64,000 bases of DNA from Schistocerca nitens (GCF_023898315.1 NC_064619.1:484261376-484325375), one strand, 5' to 3'. Counted from the stretch's first letter, positions 32,030 through 43,460 are shown. The notes: generated from the letters alone by a model not told the origin. Made by a program: numbers and translations.

Positions 32030-32910
32030 AATGTGTGTTTCAGCTCACAAGTGACATTGAAGCACATAGTTCCTGTGACTTAGTATGGGCAGAGATTACT
32101 TTCGACAACCGGAATAAATTAATAACTGGCTCCTTTTACCGACCCCTGGTCTCAGATGAAACAGTTGCTGAACAGTTCAAAGAGAACTCATCAGAAATAG
32201 GTACCCTACTCATACAATTATAGTTTGCAGTGACTTCAATGTACCTTCCGTATGTTGACAAAAATACATGTTGCAGACCCTATTGTAGATAGAAAACAAC
32301 TTCTGTAATTGTTCTAAATGTTTTTTTTTAAATTATTTTGAACAATTAGTTCACGATGACATCCAAATTGTAAATGGTTACGAAAACACACTTGACCTCT
32401 TAGCCACAAATAATCCTGAGCATCACGACAGATACAGCGGTTAGTGAACACACAGTCGTAGCGAGAGGCTCACCAAAACTAAACGCGAAATATATCTATT
32501 TATAAAAGCAGCTACAAATTCTGTTGATATCTTTCCAAGAGGCAGTCTCCAGTCCTTGCAAACTGTGTAAGTGAAGACCATACGTGGCTTAAGTGTAAAG
32601 AAATAGTATTAACAGCACTCGAGAGATTCATATCAAGTAAATTAATAAGAGACGGAACTGATCCCCCATGGTACACAAGAAACGACAGAAAGCTGTTGCC
32701 GGAGCACCGAAAAAGGCAAGTATAATTTAGACGCACGCAAAATCTCCAAGTTTGGCGAAGTTTTACTGAGGCTCGAAATATGGTGCGGATTTCAATGCGA
32801 GATGCATTTAATGGTTTACACAACGAAACTCTCTCTAGAAATGTGGCGGAAAATCCAAAGAAATTCTGGTCCTATGTTAAGTAAACCAGCGGAAAGGCTC
32901 AGTAAGTACC
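32030..32910 (+). mobile_element. Non-LTR retrotransposon fragment (jockey/CR1-like)
   Basis: The open frame 32035-32223 has CDLVWAEI then NKLITGSFYRP, a conserved segment of LINE endonucleases. Out of frame behind it come CSDFNVPS-like (about 32231), ENTLDLLATNNPEHHD and SDHTWL, the later endonuclease blocks. Then PPWYTRNDRKL, the FTEARNM/MRDAFN linker and ENPKKFWSYVK, the region just before the RT domain. The order agrees with a jockey/CR1-type ORF2. The RT itself is missing after 32910. Confidence 0.78.
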
Positions 32911-33357
32911 TTTACTGCGCGACGGCGATGAGGAGGAGGAGGGGGAGACAAGGGACCCAACTCTTCGGAGCAGGTAAAATCATGGCAAATGCCCGCACAC
33001 CGATGGCATAAGACCCGGCCGCATTCGCGCTACCTCGCTGGCCCTCAGGTAGCAATGCAGGACTCGTAGGTTATCTGCGCGGCCGCGGTGTGCCGTGCCG
33101 GGAACGACTGGCGCCAGCTGCGACTGAGCGCGGCCACTGGAGCGAATCGTGCCAAGGCTGCGCCAGCGCAGACAGCCCGTGCCCCGCCCAGACACGGGGG
33201 ACCACGGCGAGCCGCCCAGCCTGCGCCCCGTCCTGCTGGCGCTGTGTGTCGCCAAACGCCCCATGTACGAACTGCCGCTTACCGACTGTGGACTTGTAAT
33301 AAATCGTGGGGCTTCCGCAACCGGTGCGAATCACATTAAAATGCCTCAACATGTTGT
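32911..33357. other. GC-rich stretch, no gene recognised
   Basis: CpG-rich, open in most frames on both strands (up to 163 codons when read into the adjoining 5S-like SINE). Peptides are Arg/Pro/Ala-rich without a domain. Purine-rich GAGGAGGAGG occurs near 32930. Confidence 0.4.
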
Positions 33358-33371
33358 AAATAACTTGTTAA

Positions 33372-33692
33372 CCACTCCGTCTATAGGCCACAAGTGGCCC
33401 ATCGGGACCATCCGACCGTCGTGTCATCCTCAGAGGAGGATGCGGTTAGGAGGGGCGTGGGGTCAGCACACCGCTCCCCCGGTCGTTATGATGGTATTCT
33501 TGACCGAAGCCGCTACTATTCGGTCGAGTAGCTCCTCAATTGGCATCACGAGGCTGAGTGTATTCCGAAAAAATGGCAGCAACGCATGGCGGCCTGGATG
33601 GTCACCCATCCAAGTGCCGACCACGCCCGACAGCGCTTAACTTCGGTGATCTCACGGGAACCGGTGTAGCCACTGCGGCAAGGCCGTTGCCC
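33372..33692 (-). mobile_element. 5S-rRNA-derived SINE
   Basis: The minus-strand head reads GGCAACGGCCTTGCCGCAGT, then GATCACCGAAGTTAAGCGCT, GTCGGGCGTGGTCGGCACTT and GGATGGGTGACCATCC, which is 5S rRNA sequence including its internal promoter. An unrelated body of about 220 bases follows. Perfect 14-bp target duplication AAATAACTTGTTAA at 33358-33371 and 33693-33706. It is a retroposon (SINE3 type) and not a 5S gene. Confidence 0.93.
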
Positions 33693-33706
33693 AAATAACT
33701 TGTTAA

Positions 33707-34037
33707 ACTACCAAAATGTTCGACATCCTGACCTTTTAGTGGATCTAGCCCATGCTCAGTATCATTCTTGTTCGTAATATGGTTTGGCTGACAAGTTACG
33801 ATAGCGTATGCAAAACACTATGCGGACTATTAAGATAGGTTTGTACCCTGCGTATTTTTGTTTGGTTAACTGCGTTTTTCTATTTTACACTCTAAAACAA
33901 AACAAAAACGACTCACCACGAAGTAATTATACAAATGGGGTGGAAATCGTTAGATGTGATGTATGTGTACAAACAAAGAAATAATTTCAGTTTCAGAAAC
34001 ACTGAATGACATATTCACGAGAAAGAGATTCGCAAAC
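33707..34037. other. No gene recognised
   Basis: AT-rich, without motifs I can assign. It may be a flank of the Tc1-like scrap at 34245. Confidence 0.35.
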
Positions 34038-34046
34038 TGAACAAGT

Positions 34047-34243
34047 TCAAAATGTGTCTGAAATCTTATGGGATTTAACTACTAAGGTCATCAGTCCCTT
34101 AGCTTACACACTGCTTAACCTAAATTATCCTAAGGGCAAACACACACACCCATGCCCGAGGAAGGACTCCAACCTCCGCCGGGACCAGCCGCACAGTCGA
34201 TGACTGCAGCGCCCAAGACCGCTCGGTTAATCCCGCGCGGCAA
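34047..34243 (-). mobile_element. SINE-Ib, antisense
   Basis: Full-length member of the Ib subfamily. The minus-strand head is GCCGCGCGGGATTAACCGAG, box B GGTTGGAGTCC is mutated, and the body carries TAGGATAATTTAGG. Target duplication TGAACAAGT / TGAACATGT with one mismatch (34038-34046, 34245-34253). Confidence 0.88.
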
Positions 34244-34244
34244 T

Positions 34245-34340
34245 TGAACATGTCAACAACGCGTTGGTCCACCTCTCGTCCTTATGCAAGCAGTTATTCC
34301 GTTTGGAATTGATTGATATAGTCTGAGCTGTGCCGGCACG
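34245..34340 (-). mobile_element. Tc1-like terminal scrap
   Basis: ATGCAAGCAGTTATTCCGTT and TGGAATTGATTGATATAGTC, read on the minus strand, give a decayed C-terminal segment of the kind that ends Tc1-like transposases. Identification rests on resemblance to related locust elements from memory. Confidence 0.35.
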
Positions 34341-35182
34341 CATCGATCAATCGCGGTAGTGGGGCACGATCTTTTGTGGTTCTCCACGCAAGGCACTAAG
34401 GTTGACAGAATTGCCGGGTCGAATTGGAAGGAGCACTTGCGGGGCTCGAGGCCTGTTTACCTCCGCTGTCTGGAGCTAATAGTAAACGGCTTTTGCAGAG
34501 CGCAAACCGCAGCCTGCGAAGACGGTGTTTTTGGCTGGCTGTGGTGGTGATGGGACTGTGTCGATTCATCAAGTATTTTGGTGAGACTCTTCCTGTGGCT
34601 TCTGCACCTTGTTTTGTTAAATTCGTAGTGCCGAGACTAGTTTCTCCTTCCCGAAAGTCTCTGCTCTGCTTGCTGTCTATGTAAGGGTGGGGGCGGGGGA
34701 AGCAACTGTGTTTCATTATAGACGTTAGTCGCAACTGTTTGTGAAATGTGTGGAAGTTGCTTGGTCTATGTTACAGACATTAATCAGAACTGGCAGTTTA
34801 AATTCTTCATATTTCGAGTGGCTTACTGTGGACAATGTTGAGCGCTGAACTGTGAGTGTTGTTTTTGCTTTTCAATAAAATGAAGTCTAACTTAATCAGA
34901 GTACCTTTCACTGTAATAGTTTAATTAACCATCTACAAGGCATTTCAGTGGGGTTAGTCTAATTTAATCAGAGTGCGTTTTCATTGTAATCATTTCTGTT
35001 CAGTGTTTGTAGAACAATTTGGTGGAGTTCTCAGTTGACCCGCCCTGAGTTTTCTATGATGGGTTCTGCTAAAATAAGAATGTAATTTTCCACAGCAGTT
35101 GTTACGGGTAGCCTGGTAAACAAGCTCGGACATATCAGATTCCGTTGTTTAGCTCTTTGAAATAGTTGAGTGTACGTTAGTG
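34341..35182. other. No gene recognised
   Basis: Overlapping frames at 34359-34734 on both strands have no known domain. A diverged direct repeat with AATTAACC or CTAATTTAATCAGAGT lies at about 34890-34975. Confidence 0.4.
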
Positions 35183-35194
35183 AGAGCAGCGTGA

Positions 35195-35397
35195 GCCGGC
35201 CGCGGTGGCCGAGCGGTTCTAGGCGCTACAGTCTGGAACCGCGCGACCGCTACGGTCGCAGGTTCGAATCCTGACACGGCATGGATGTGTGTGATGTCCT
35301 TAGGTTAGTTAGGTTAAAGTAGTTCTAAGTTCTATGGGACTAATGACCTCAGCAGTTGAGTCCCATAGTGCTCAGAGCCATTTGAACCATTTGAACC
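35195..35397 (+). mobile_element. SINE-Ia copy
   Basis: Complete copy with head GCCGGCCGCGGTGGCC and a doubled tail CCATTTGAACCATTTGAACC. Imperfect target duplication AGAGCAGCGTGA / AGAGCTTCGTGA (35183-35194, 35398-35409). Confidence 0.93.
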
Positions 35398-35409
35398 AGA
35401 GCTTCGTGA

Positions 35410-36389
35410 TTCGTTACTTGTGGCTAGAGTTTTACTACAAAACGTGTCATAAGGCAGCGAGTTTGAATTTTCTTCCATTTCAAAATAGTATGTAACCATT
35501 ATTCTTGCTGCATAATTACTACAAGTAACTGTATGCAAATTAATTTTGGGGGCACGTAAGCCTTATTGGTTTTCTTATTCCTGTAACGAGAGTGGTACCC
35601 AGTTGATAAGTGTTTTGTTCTTATCACCAGAATCGCTTATCATCATAAACGCTTATCACCATAATCGCCCATCACCAAATTCGCAGATTAGGTAGTCTAG
35701 ATGTTTATTTATTTATGTTTGGCTCTTAAATGGTAGTATAATGAAATACGTTCCGCTCTTTGTGAAGAAGTGCATTGTTACTAGTTTTCTAAGGTTAGTT
35801 CTTGATCTGTTGTATTTCACGTTGTTCGGAACCAACCCCATCAACCAGCACACCCGTGAGTGGCGAGTTTACACAGCCCAACCTGTCCACCGGGTTATCC
35901 CGCCTGTTGCGGGCTGAATTGTATCTGCATACCTTCGCCTGGATCTGAACTTATGTCATCAACGGACGTGACTCATTTCTTGCGTTACAAATCTGCTGCA
36001 ATCATTTAAGGTATTATACTTAAAAGTCAACACGTCTTCGGCCTGGAATCCGATTGACTGGACAAGAATTTTCTTTTAGTGATGACAGCTGCTAATCGGT
36101 ATGATATTCCGCTGTTGCTTGTATTATTACGATTTGTATAATCCCTTTTCGTACTCTGCCTATGTGTAATTTTCTGTTGTTATTCCAGATCTTAATATGA
36201 GTACAAAATCAGCTGAAACTTGTCATTAATGTTAATCACTTCACATCTCGACTTCTAAAAGACTGTATTGATTTCTTTAACCTCGTGTGAATCCTTAAAA
36301 CCACCTGTCTCCCTTCTGGCTACGTGAAGAACTAATTATTATAAGATAGCTTGAAGCTCTTGTAGAGGCACTACAATTCTAAGCTGTCC
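35410..36389. other. No gene recognised; contains a 16-bp minisatellite
   Basis: No transposase, RT or SINE motif. The minisatellite is listed separately. Confidence 0.4.
35619..35684. repeat. Four-unit degenerate 16-bp minisatellite
   Basis: Units of the form TTATCACCAGAATCGC, TTATCATCATAAACGC, TTATCACCATAATCGC and CCATCACCAAATTCGC run consecutively. Confidence 0.85.
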
Positions 36390-36600
36390 AGAAGTTGTTC
36401 CAGGGTAATATGCCAACACGTTCTCCACGGGCCACCAAAGCACTTGCGGTTGCTTTAAGGTATCAAATTTGGACCCAGAATCAAAATTCACACCATCTAG
36501 CACCTAATGACTTCTTCCTATTTCGTTGCATGACGTGCCAAAAGAATGACTGGTATTTGGCAGATAATAACTATGTAGCAGTTCTGCAGCACATATAGTG
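36390..36600 (+). mobile_element. Mariner transposase fragment
   Basis: The open frame 36395-36598 reads SPRATKALAVALRYQIW then HHLAPNDFFLFRCM and NYVAVLQHI. This corresponds to the mariner block around the last catalytic Asp (H.PYSPDLAPSDF.LF), with SPD lost and APSD changed to APND, so the last Asp is kept. The upstream part is absent. Confidence 0.65.
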
Positions 36601-37036
36601 CGGGCTTCTTCATTAGTGATTTCATAAGCTCATAAATCGCAAATAGATGCGGTATTTTACGTTTAAATACGCGGAGACAGCTGTATCCTGGGCCGGGAAA
36701 CGAGAACGTATGTACCTTCTTTCATAGTGACACTGCGTACTGCAAGACCATCATGTGTGGATTTACTCATACACTCTAATTTTTGGATTCTGCAGAAAGA
36801 TATTTTGAACAAAAACTATCTTTTCCATGTTAGACATAGGAACAGGAAAAACTATCAATTTTAAAATAATTAATATTCTCATTGGAAGCGCGGTAATAAC
36901 CAACTATGACTCTGGAAATTACTATATTAGCAACCAGGAAACGAGTCTTATAAGAGTGGTGAATAATAATCAGTTTTTGTTTGGGCCATATATTATTGGA
37001 CACTTCTGCTGGATACATTAGTATACTCCTGAGACC
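36601..37036. other. No gene recognised
   Basis: AT-rich DNA between two mariner fragments, perhaps part of the same decayed elements, without visible motifs. Confidence 0.35.
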
Positions 37037-37079
37037 AAGCAACAGTCTAAACAATGGGTTACCAAGGGGGAATCTGCAC

Positions 37080-37560
37080 CAAAAAAGGGTAAGACCATTC
37101 GTTCGGCCTGAAAGGTTTTGGCGACTGTCTTTTGGATTCGCAAGGGATAATCCCCATCGACTATCAGGAAAAGGTTAAAATTATTACAGGTGCATATTAT
37201 TCATCGTTACTGGACCGTTTGAAAACCGATCTGCAAGAAAAACGCCGGCGATTGGACCGCAAAAAAGTCCCTTTCCATCACGATAGTGTACCAGCACACA
37301 CCCCAGCAGTTGTGGTCGCAAAATTAATGGAAACAGGATTCCAACTCTTTTCACATCCCCTCAATTCTCCAGACTTGGCTCCCTCGGACTACTGCAGCAA
37401 CTAATAGCTATCTCGCAGACTTGGACAATTCCTATTATTGGGAAAGGATCAACAAACTAGAACAGCGTTGGACGAAATGTATAAGTCTAAAAGGAGACTA
37501 TATCGAAAAATAGAAATGATTTACCCCAAACACGTAAGTAGTTTTTATTTTTGCACGTAC
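37080..37560 (+). pseudogene. Mariner (DD34D-type) transposase, C-terminal half
   Basis: The frame from 37100 reads KVLATVFWIRKGIIPIDYQ, where FWD is usual, so the first catalytic Asp is Ile. YYSSLLDRL, KKVPFHHDSVPAHT (second Asp) and HPLNSPDLAPSDY (third Asp) follow, with 34 residues between the last two as in mariner DD34D. After a frameshift near 37400, DNSYYWERINKLEQRWTKCI then SLKGDYIEK and a stop at 37513 give the family's normal C-terminus. The N-terminal DNA-binding half is missing. Inactive. Confidence 0.88.
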
Positions 37561-38811
37561 TTTCCAAACGCCCCTCCTACATGCTTACTTCTAACGTGCT
37601 TATGGTACGTTTTAATGAAATGAGGCCCTTTTCAGATAAATGTACTGCCTTTCCACATCCAAATCTCACAGCATTCACTGGAATTTAGGTACTCCAAAAA
37701 TATGAAGCTCATAAGATTGTCCTGAAATCCAAACCAGAAGACTCGGTATGAGGACGGGCTGGCTGTGGTTACTAAAACATAAATGCAGAGTTAGCTGCCA
37801 CCATGCGGAGACCGCCGTCGGCTGGCGAGCAGGGAGCGTAGTAAAACGTTTCGTAGTCACGAGCGCGACTGACGCCGCGCATACAGCCGAAGCCGTGGCT
37901 CCAGGCCGCCGGAAACGGCAGTCTGTGCGAGAGCTGTCGAGCCGTCCCACGGACGCGACTCCAGCAAAGCGCCTGTCCTGTTGTTATTTAAGCAAAGTAG
38001 CTGTGCAACGCAGCCTGAGCTCAGTTTTCGTCTCAAATGTTATTCCATAGCAGGAATCTCAAAAAAGTGTTTAAAACAAGATTTCATTCCCCTCACTTTT
38101 AAGCTGCACTGTTGTTTCCTATTTGGACATTTTAAAAGACGATCTTTTACATGTAGACTGCTTATCACAAACAAATATAACATCAGGAGTACGCAGAGGA
38201 AATACGATAGAGCTATCAATGTTCTCACCTGATTTACAGAACTGAACGATCAAAACGTTGCACAGTCACACTTGCAGGATGCCTGTGTAGCGTCGTCCAG
38301 AGCCTATTTGATTTTCAACATCTTGCATAAGTGTAGATACACTTTAAAATTTTCAAGTGTTGTCACATTCAACTCACTGAGAGATATAATTTTAACGTTA
38401 AACGCAGCAGTAGAAGAGTATCAGAAACTGTGGTGATATAAGACTTGCGGCAACGTAATTCACAGTGCGATTTACGTAGTCTGTATTCAGGTAGTATAAT
38501 TGAGAAATCACTTGTCAACTTCCAACAAGCTTTACCCATAATTTCAAATCTTTAAAAACAAGATAATAAAAGGAAAAAAATTAATCTCTTTCTACATTTT
38601 CGCTGCTCATTCAGCGCAGGCGTGACGTGTTAATACATAAAGTCTTTACTACCAACACTATTCAAAACACATTTTGCAGACAGTATGCACATGTATCCGT
38701 GAATGTACATGTGAAATTATGTCAGTGTATGACACATAGGTCACATATTCACATAAATATTAAAAAGCGTAAAACAACAGCTACTCTTAAAATTCTTTAA
38801 CGAATCGGGCG

Positions 38812-38842
<31 letters not shown>

Positions 38843-39059
38843 GATATTAATTTTACAGAAATTACTTATCTGACGGGGTGAGAAGCAATATCACATCGTT
38901 TTTAGATGATTCTGCAGTGATAATGAAAAGGCACTCAGCCTGAACATGAGAAACATCCAAAACTATTTCCGCGTGCCGTACTAAACGGCTGATTGTAAAA
39001 TAAAATGCAAACCACTCAGGGAGTAAGGAGGGGTATGTCGTGATAGTCGGCCACTTCCG
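37561..39059. other. No gene recognised; poly-G tract
   Basis: A GC-rich patch (about 37790-37980) is open on both strands without domains. The rest is AT-rich. The poly-G run is listed separately. Confidence 0.45.
38814..38845. repeat. Poly-G run followed by (GA)n
   Basis: About 22 G then GAGAGAGAGA. A potential G-quadruplex sequence; its length is unreliable in most sequencing data. Confidence 0.9.
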
Positions 39060-39905
39060 TTACACATCTATGAGGGTTAGTTGCAGTTGTTGCTGTGGTC
39101 TTCAGTCCAAAGAGTGGTTTGTTGCAACTCTTCATTCTGCCCTGTGCTATTCAAGCCTTTTCATCTCCGAATAACTACTGCAATGTACACCCCTCTGCAT
39201 CTGGTTTTGTACCCATCTCTTAGCCTCCCTATACGATTCTTACTCTCGACACACCCTCCAATATTAAAGGAGTGATCTCTTGATGTCTCAGAACGTGTCC
39301 ACCAGCCGATCCTTTCTCATAGTCAAGCTGTGTCCGCCCCGATAATTGAGTGGTCAGCGTGACGGATTGCCGTTCTACTGGCCCGGGCTCGATTCCCGGC
39401 TGGGTCGGGGATTTTCTTCGCTCAGGAACTCTGTGTTGTGGTATATTTATCATCATTTCATCTCCATCGGGCGCGCAGATCAATGTAATAAGACATGCAC
39501 CAAGGCGGCCGGACCTGCCCCGTAAGGGGCCTCCCGGCCAATGACACCAAACGCTCATTTCCATTTAGTCAAGCTGTGACACAGATCTATTCAGTACCTC
39601 CTCTTTAGTTATGATATCTACTCATCTAATCTACAGGATTCTTTTGTAGCACCACATTTAAAAAACTTCTATTCTCTTCTCGTGTCAACTGTTTATCTTC
39701 CACGTTTCACTTCCACACATGGCTACACTCCAGACAAATTCCTTCATAAAATACTTTCTAGCACCGTCAAGTATTTTGCTGCCCAAATAGCAAAAAGCAT
39801 CCACTAATTTAATTCTCTGATTTTCTAATCTAATTCTTTCAGCATCACCTGATTTAATTCGACTGCCTTTGTTGATGTTCATCTTACATCGTCCTTTCAA
39901 TTCTT
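39060..39905 (-). mobile_element. LINE ORF2 C-terminal region, antisense, split by SINE-III
   Basis: The minus-strand frame (39900 to 39685) reads KGRCKMNINKGSRIKSGDAE, IRLENQRIKLVDAFCYLGSK, then FVWSVAMCGSETWKI. This is the LINE RT thumb/C-terminal signature (I.LE...I..V..F.YLGS.... and VWSVALYGSETWT). The remainder to 39060 matches the family's 3' coding end. A SINE-III interrupts at 39333-39566. Confidence 0.8.
39333..39566 (+). mobile_element. SINE-III, a third tRNA-derived family
   Basis: Head GCCCCGATAATTGAGTGGTC, box B GGGCTCGATTCCCGG, linker GGTCGGGGATTTTC, body with GGGCGCGCAGATCAATGTAA and a tail CATTTCCATTT. Perfect 12-bp target duplication AGTCAAGCTGTG at 39321-39332 and 39567-39578. 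Confidence 0.9.
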
Positions 39906-40004
39906 CACGATTTCTGTTATTCCCTCCCTCCAGTCAAACATGTTTCCGACCATTCGTACTGGTTCCCTTATAAACAAAGTCAGCTGTTAGTGAGCTCGGC
40001 TATA
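39906..40004 (+). mobile_element. LINE fragment, left part before the DUF4817 transposon
   Basis: GATTTCTGTTATTCCCTCC through GTCAGCTGTTAGTGA.CTCGGC matches 45889-45975 almost base for base. It continues after the transposon at 44859. Together the two parts are a second copy of the LINE region at 45885-46580. Confidence 0.8.
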
Positions 40005-40130
40005 CAGGGTGTTACAAAAAGGTACGAACAAACTTTCAGGAAACATTCCTTACACACAAAGATAGAAAATATGTTATGGGGACATGTGTCCGGAAACGCT
40101 TACTTTCCATGTTAGAGCTCATTTTATTAC

Positions 40131-41398
40131 TTCTCTTCAAATCGCATTAATCATGGAATGGAAACACACAGCAACAGAACGTACCAGCGTGACTTCAAAC
40201 ACTTTCTTACAGGAAATGTTCTGAGAGGCACCCACATGCCTTGCTCATACTGTGGCACCAAGCAGTCAGGCCCGCAAGATGAGTGGTCTGCCAAGTGAGC
40301 GGACTCATTCTTATTTATCGAGTAACATGAACTCTAGTACTCACAATTAAGTTACAAGCTATTCTCCTGTTTGAATATTACGCAACGGACACGCACATCT
40401 GACTAATAGTAATTTACACAACTCTGACTGTTCACTACGCACTGGCAGTACCACATTTTCTTTTTTATTTAACGGCTTTGATCAACGCACTGAATATGAA
40501 TGGCGCACACATTATAAATTCTGGATATCATGACAACATACAATTCGAAGGAAAAGGCCACCAATCTTTTTCTTTTCACTATCTTATTTATTCCGATAAA
40601 TTCTATAACCTAAACACACAAATTCTATAACCTACAACAATAACACATGAGAAATTCCGCCCAGAGGGCTTGGATTTACATTGGTGATTATCTTATGGTC
40701 TCGTAATTATTTAACGCTACAGTGCACTTTCTGGATAGGATGGTGGATCTTTTGCTATATCTCACACTTCGACTCTCACAACCATCATCACGAAACTTTC
40801 CTCCAGACCGAGCGGTACAAAAGGAACATTCATAACCCACTACCTCTGAAACTACCTTGCTACTCTCCCATGCAAACCACACATACTTAAATTACATGAC
40901 ATACACCACACTGCAACATGGAATACAACACAAGGAATAGCCACAACATTATAATCACATCACTTTCAACTTTCCCACTTCAATTAGTATTCATCCCAGT
41001 TTCACATGACACTACCCCAATTCGTACCTTTTCTTTCCTACTACAAACTCTGGAGGATATATGCACGTCTTCCTGTGCAATGCAAGCCAAGTGGCGTTGC
41101 TGGATAGACGGCTGACTCACCTTGCTTCTCTCTCAGGGTATTATAGTTTGAATCAAGCGTCACACGGAAACATAACACGCAAAGTAATATTAAGAACATA
41201 TTCATCACATACGCGAGTCCTCAACTGATACCATGGACGAGTACTTCCCTTTGTCTCATACACAGATTGAGACTCACACAGTACTCACCACGTGGAAGTA
41301 GTCGTCTCTAATTTCAAGTCCTGCACACGCCATTTCTTAAATATTTCCAACTTGTAGTACACACGCTAGCAATTCAGCTTAACTTAAGCACTCGGAAG
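40131..41398. other. Non-coding interior of the DUF4817 transposon
   Basis: AT-rich sequence without recognised ORF or motif between the left inverted repeat and the nested Tc1-like element. More continues at 42821-43450. Its origin (element body or older captured DNA) is unclear. Confidence 0.4.
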
Positions 41399-41400
41399 TA

Positions 41401-42818
41401 CACTCCTGGAAATTGAAATAAGAACACCGTGAATTCATTGTCCCAGGAAGGGGAAACTTTATTGACACATTCCTGGGGTCAGATACATCACATGATCACA
41501 CTGACAGAACCACAGGCACATAGACACAGGCAACAGAGCATGCACAATGTCGGCACTAGTACAGTGTATATCCACCTTTCGCAGCAATGCAGGCTGCTAT
41601 TCTCCCATGGAGACGTAGAGATGCTGGATGTAGTCCTGTGGAACGGCTTGCCATGCCATTTCCACCTGGCGCCTCAGTTGGACCAGCGTTCGTGCTGGAC
41701 GTGCAGACCGCGTGAGACGACGCTTCATCCAGTCCCAAACATGCTCAATGGGGGACAGATCCGTAGATCTTGCTGGCCAGAGTAGTTGACTTACACCTTC
41801 TAGAGCACGTTGGGTGGCACGGGATACATGCGGACGTGCATTGTCCTGTTGGAACAGCAAGTTCCCTTACCGGTCTAGGAATGGTAGAACGATGGGTTCG
41901 ATGACGGTTTGGATGTACCGTGCACTATTCAGTGTCCCCTCGACGATCACCAGTGGTGTACGGCCAGTGTAGGAGATCGCTCCCCACACCATGATGCCGG
42001 GTGTTGGCCCTGTGTGCCTCGGTCGTATGCAGTCCTGATTGAGGCGCTCACCTGCACGGCGCCAAACACGCATACGACCATCATTGGCACCAAGGCAGAA
42101 GCGACTCTCATCGCTGAAGACGACACGTCTCCATTCGTCCCTCCATTCACGCCTGTCGCGACACCACTGGAGGCGGGCTGCACGATGTTGGGGCGTCAGC
42201 GGAAGACGGCCTAACGGTGTGCGGGACCGTAGCCCAGCTTCATGGAGACGGTTGCGAATGGTCCTCGCCGATACCCCAGGAGCAACAGTGTCCCTAATTT
42301 GCTGGGAAGTGGCGGTGCGGTCCCCTACGGCACTGCGTAGGATCCTACGGTCTTGGCGTGCATCCGTGCGTCGCTGCGGTCCGGTCCCAGGTCGACGGGC
42401 ACGTGAACCTTCCGCCGACCACTGGCGACAACATCGATGTACTGTGGAGACCTCACGCCCCACGTGTTGAGCAATTCGGCGGTACGTCCACCCGGCCTCC
42501 CGCATGCCCACTATACGCCCTCGCTCAAAGTCCGTCAACTGCACATACGGTTCACGTCCACGCTGTCGCGGCATGCTACCAGTGTTAAAGACTGCGACGG
42601 AGCTCCGTATGCCACGGCAAACTGGCTGACACTGACGGCGGCGGTGCACAAATGCTGCGCAGCTAGCGCCATTCGACGGCCAACACCGCGGTTCCTGGTG
42701 TGTCCGCTGTGCCGTGCGTGTGATCATTGCTTGTACAGCCCTCTCGCAGTGTCCGGAGCAAGTATGGTGGGTCTGACACACCGGTGTCAATGTGTTCTTT
42801 TTTCCATTTCCAGGAGTG
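41401..42818 (-). mobile_element. Tc1-like transposon G, nearly intact, 1418 bp
   Basis: Termini CACTCCTGGAAATTGAAATA (left) and, inverted, CACTCCTGGAAATGGAAAAA (right), with TA duplications at 41399-41400 and 42819-42820. It contains a single transposase gene broken by one stop codon and has no internal insertion. It sits inside the DUF4817 transposon and is therefore the younger of the two. Confidence 0.95.
41597..42574 (-). pseudogene. Tc1-like transposase with a single premature stop
   Basis: ATG at 42574 opens MPRQRGREPYVQLTDFERGR, followed by the first helix-turn-helix (YRRIAQHVGREVSTVHRCCR), an AT-hook-like RARRPGTGPQRR linker, the second helix (ISARTIRNRL-type: VSARTIRNRLHEAGL) and the catalytic core. 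First Asp in VVFSDESRF, then MVWGAISYTGRTPL. One in-frame TAA at 41867-41869 follows FLDR, and the same frame resumes with LLFQQDNARPH (second Asp) and TDLSPIEHVWD (Glu), ending at 41597. Only 32 residues separate the last Asp and Glu, where 34 is usual. Total length about 325 codons, normal for Tc1. The open frame extends upstream to 42865 past the element's end, so the earlier ATGs are not the start. Confidence 0.92.
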
Positions 42819-43460
42819 TATTTCAACTTATTGCTACACGTGGTTTCATTGTGACCGTTGGTCACTTCCGAAGATTACTACGATCCCCTTAATATTACCT
42901 GTCTGACATTTAATTCTGCCCACAAAAGTTCCTGAAATAGAGTAATTATTATTCTAAAGTACTCTTAAGTATTTCACATGCATACCATGTCTCCACTCTT
43001 TTGTCTTTACGGAGCACACCTAAGACAGGTCTTACCAACAATAGATCCAGCGGCAGAGTGCTGAAACATGGCCGTTCTTCAGGTCCTGTCGCACCTCTGC
43101 CGATGTGTGGGAAGACCATGCTACCCATTGGTGAGCCACATTTCAGGCGCTCAAAGGTCCGGTAAATTTCATCTCTTTGGTTCCACCAAAGGTGACCAAA
43201 AGATCGTCTCAAAGATGATCATATATTCACATTCACTATCTGCGGTTAGCAGACGACCATACATTCATTCATTTCACAGATCTCACTAAACTGGATGTAG
43301 GGATTTCTTTTGTGGGAGTGCACAAGTGATCAATTAAATAAATAAATTGTCATTCTTTCCCACACTGGTATCCGGCTTCGCTGTATTAATTGAAATTGAG
43401 TTATTATTAGAAAAAAATATGTTGTACTGACAAGAATAACGAAGAATGTTGTACCTATTT

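Noticed and set aside
33149..33640. 163-codon open frame on the plus strand
   Set aside because: It runs from a GC-rich patch into the antisense of the 5S-derived SINE. Composition explains the lack of stops and no domain is visible.
33590..33692. 5S rRNA gene on the minus strand
   Set aside because: Diverged from 5S, joined to a SINE body and bounded by a 14-bp target duplication.
35619..35684. CRISPR-like spaced repeats
   Set aside because: Contiguous degenerate 16-bp units without spacers, in a eukaryotic context.
42575..42865. Longer start for the Tc1-like transposase at 42865
   Set aside because: The upstream 97 codons run past the element's terminus at 42818. MPRQRG at 42574 is the family-like start.
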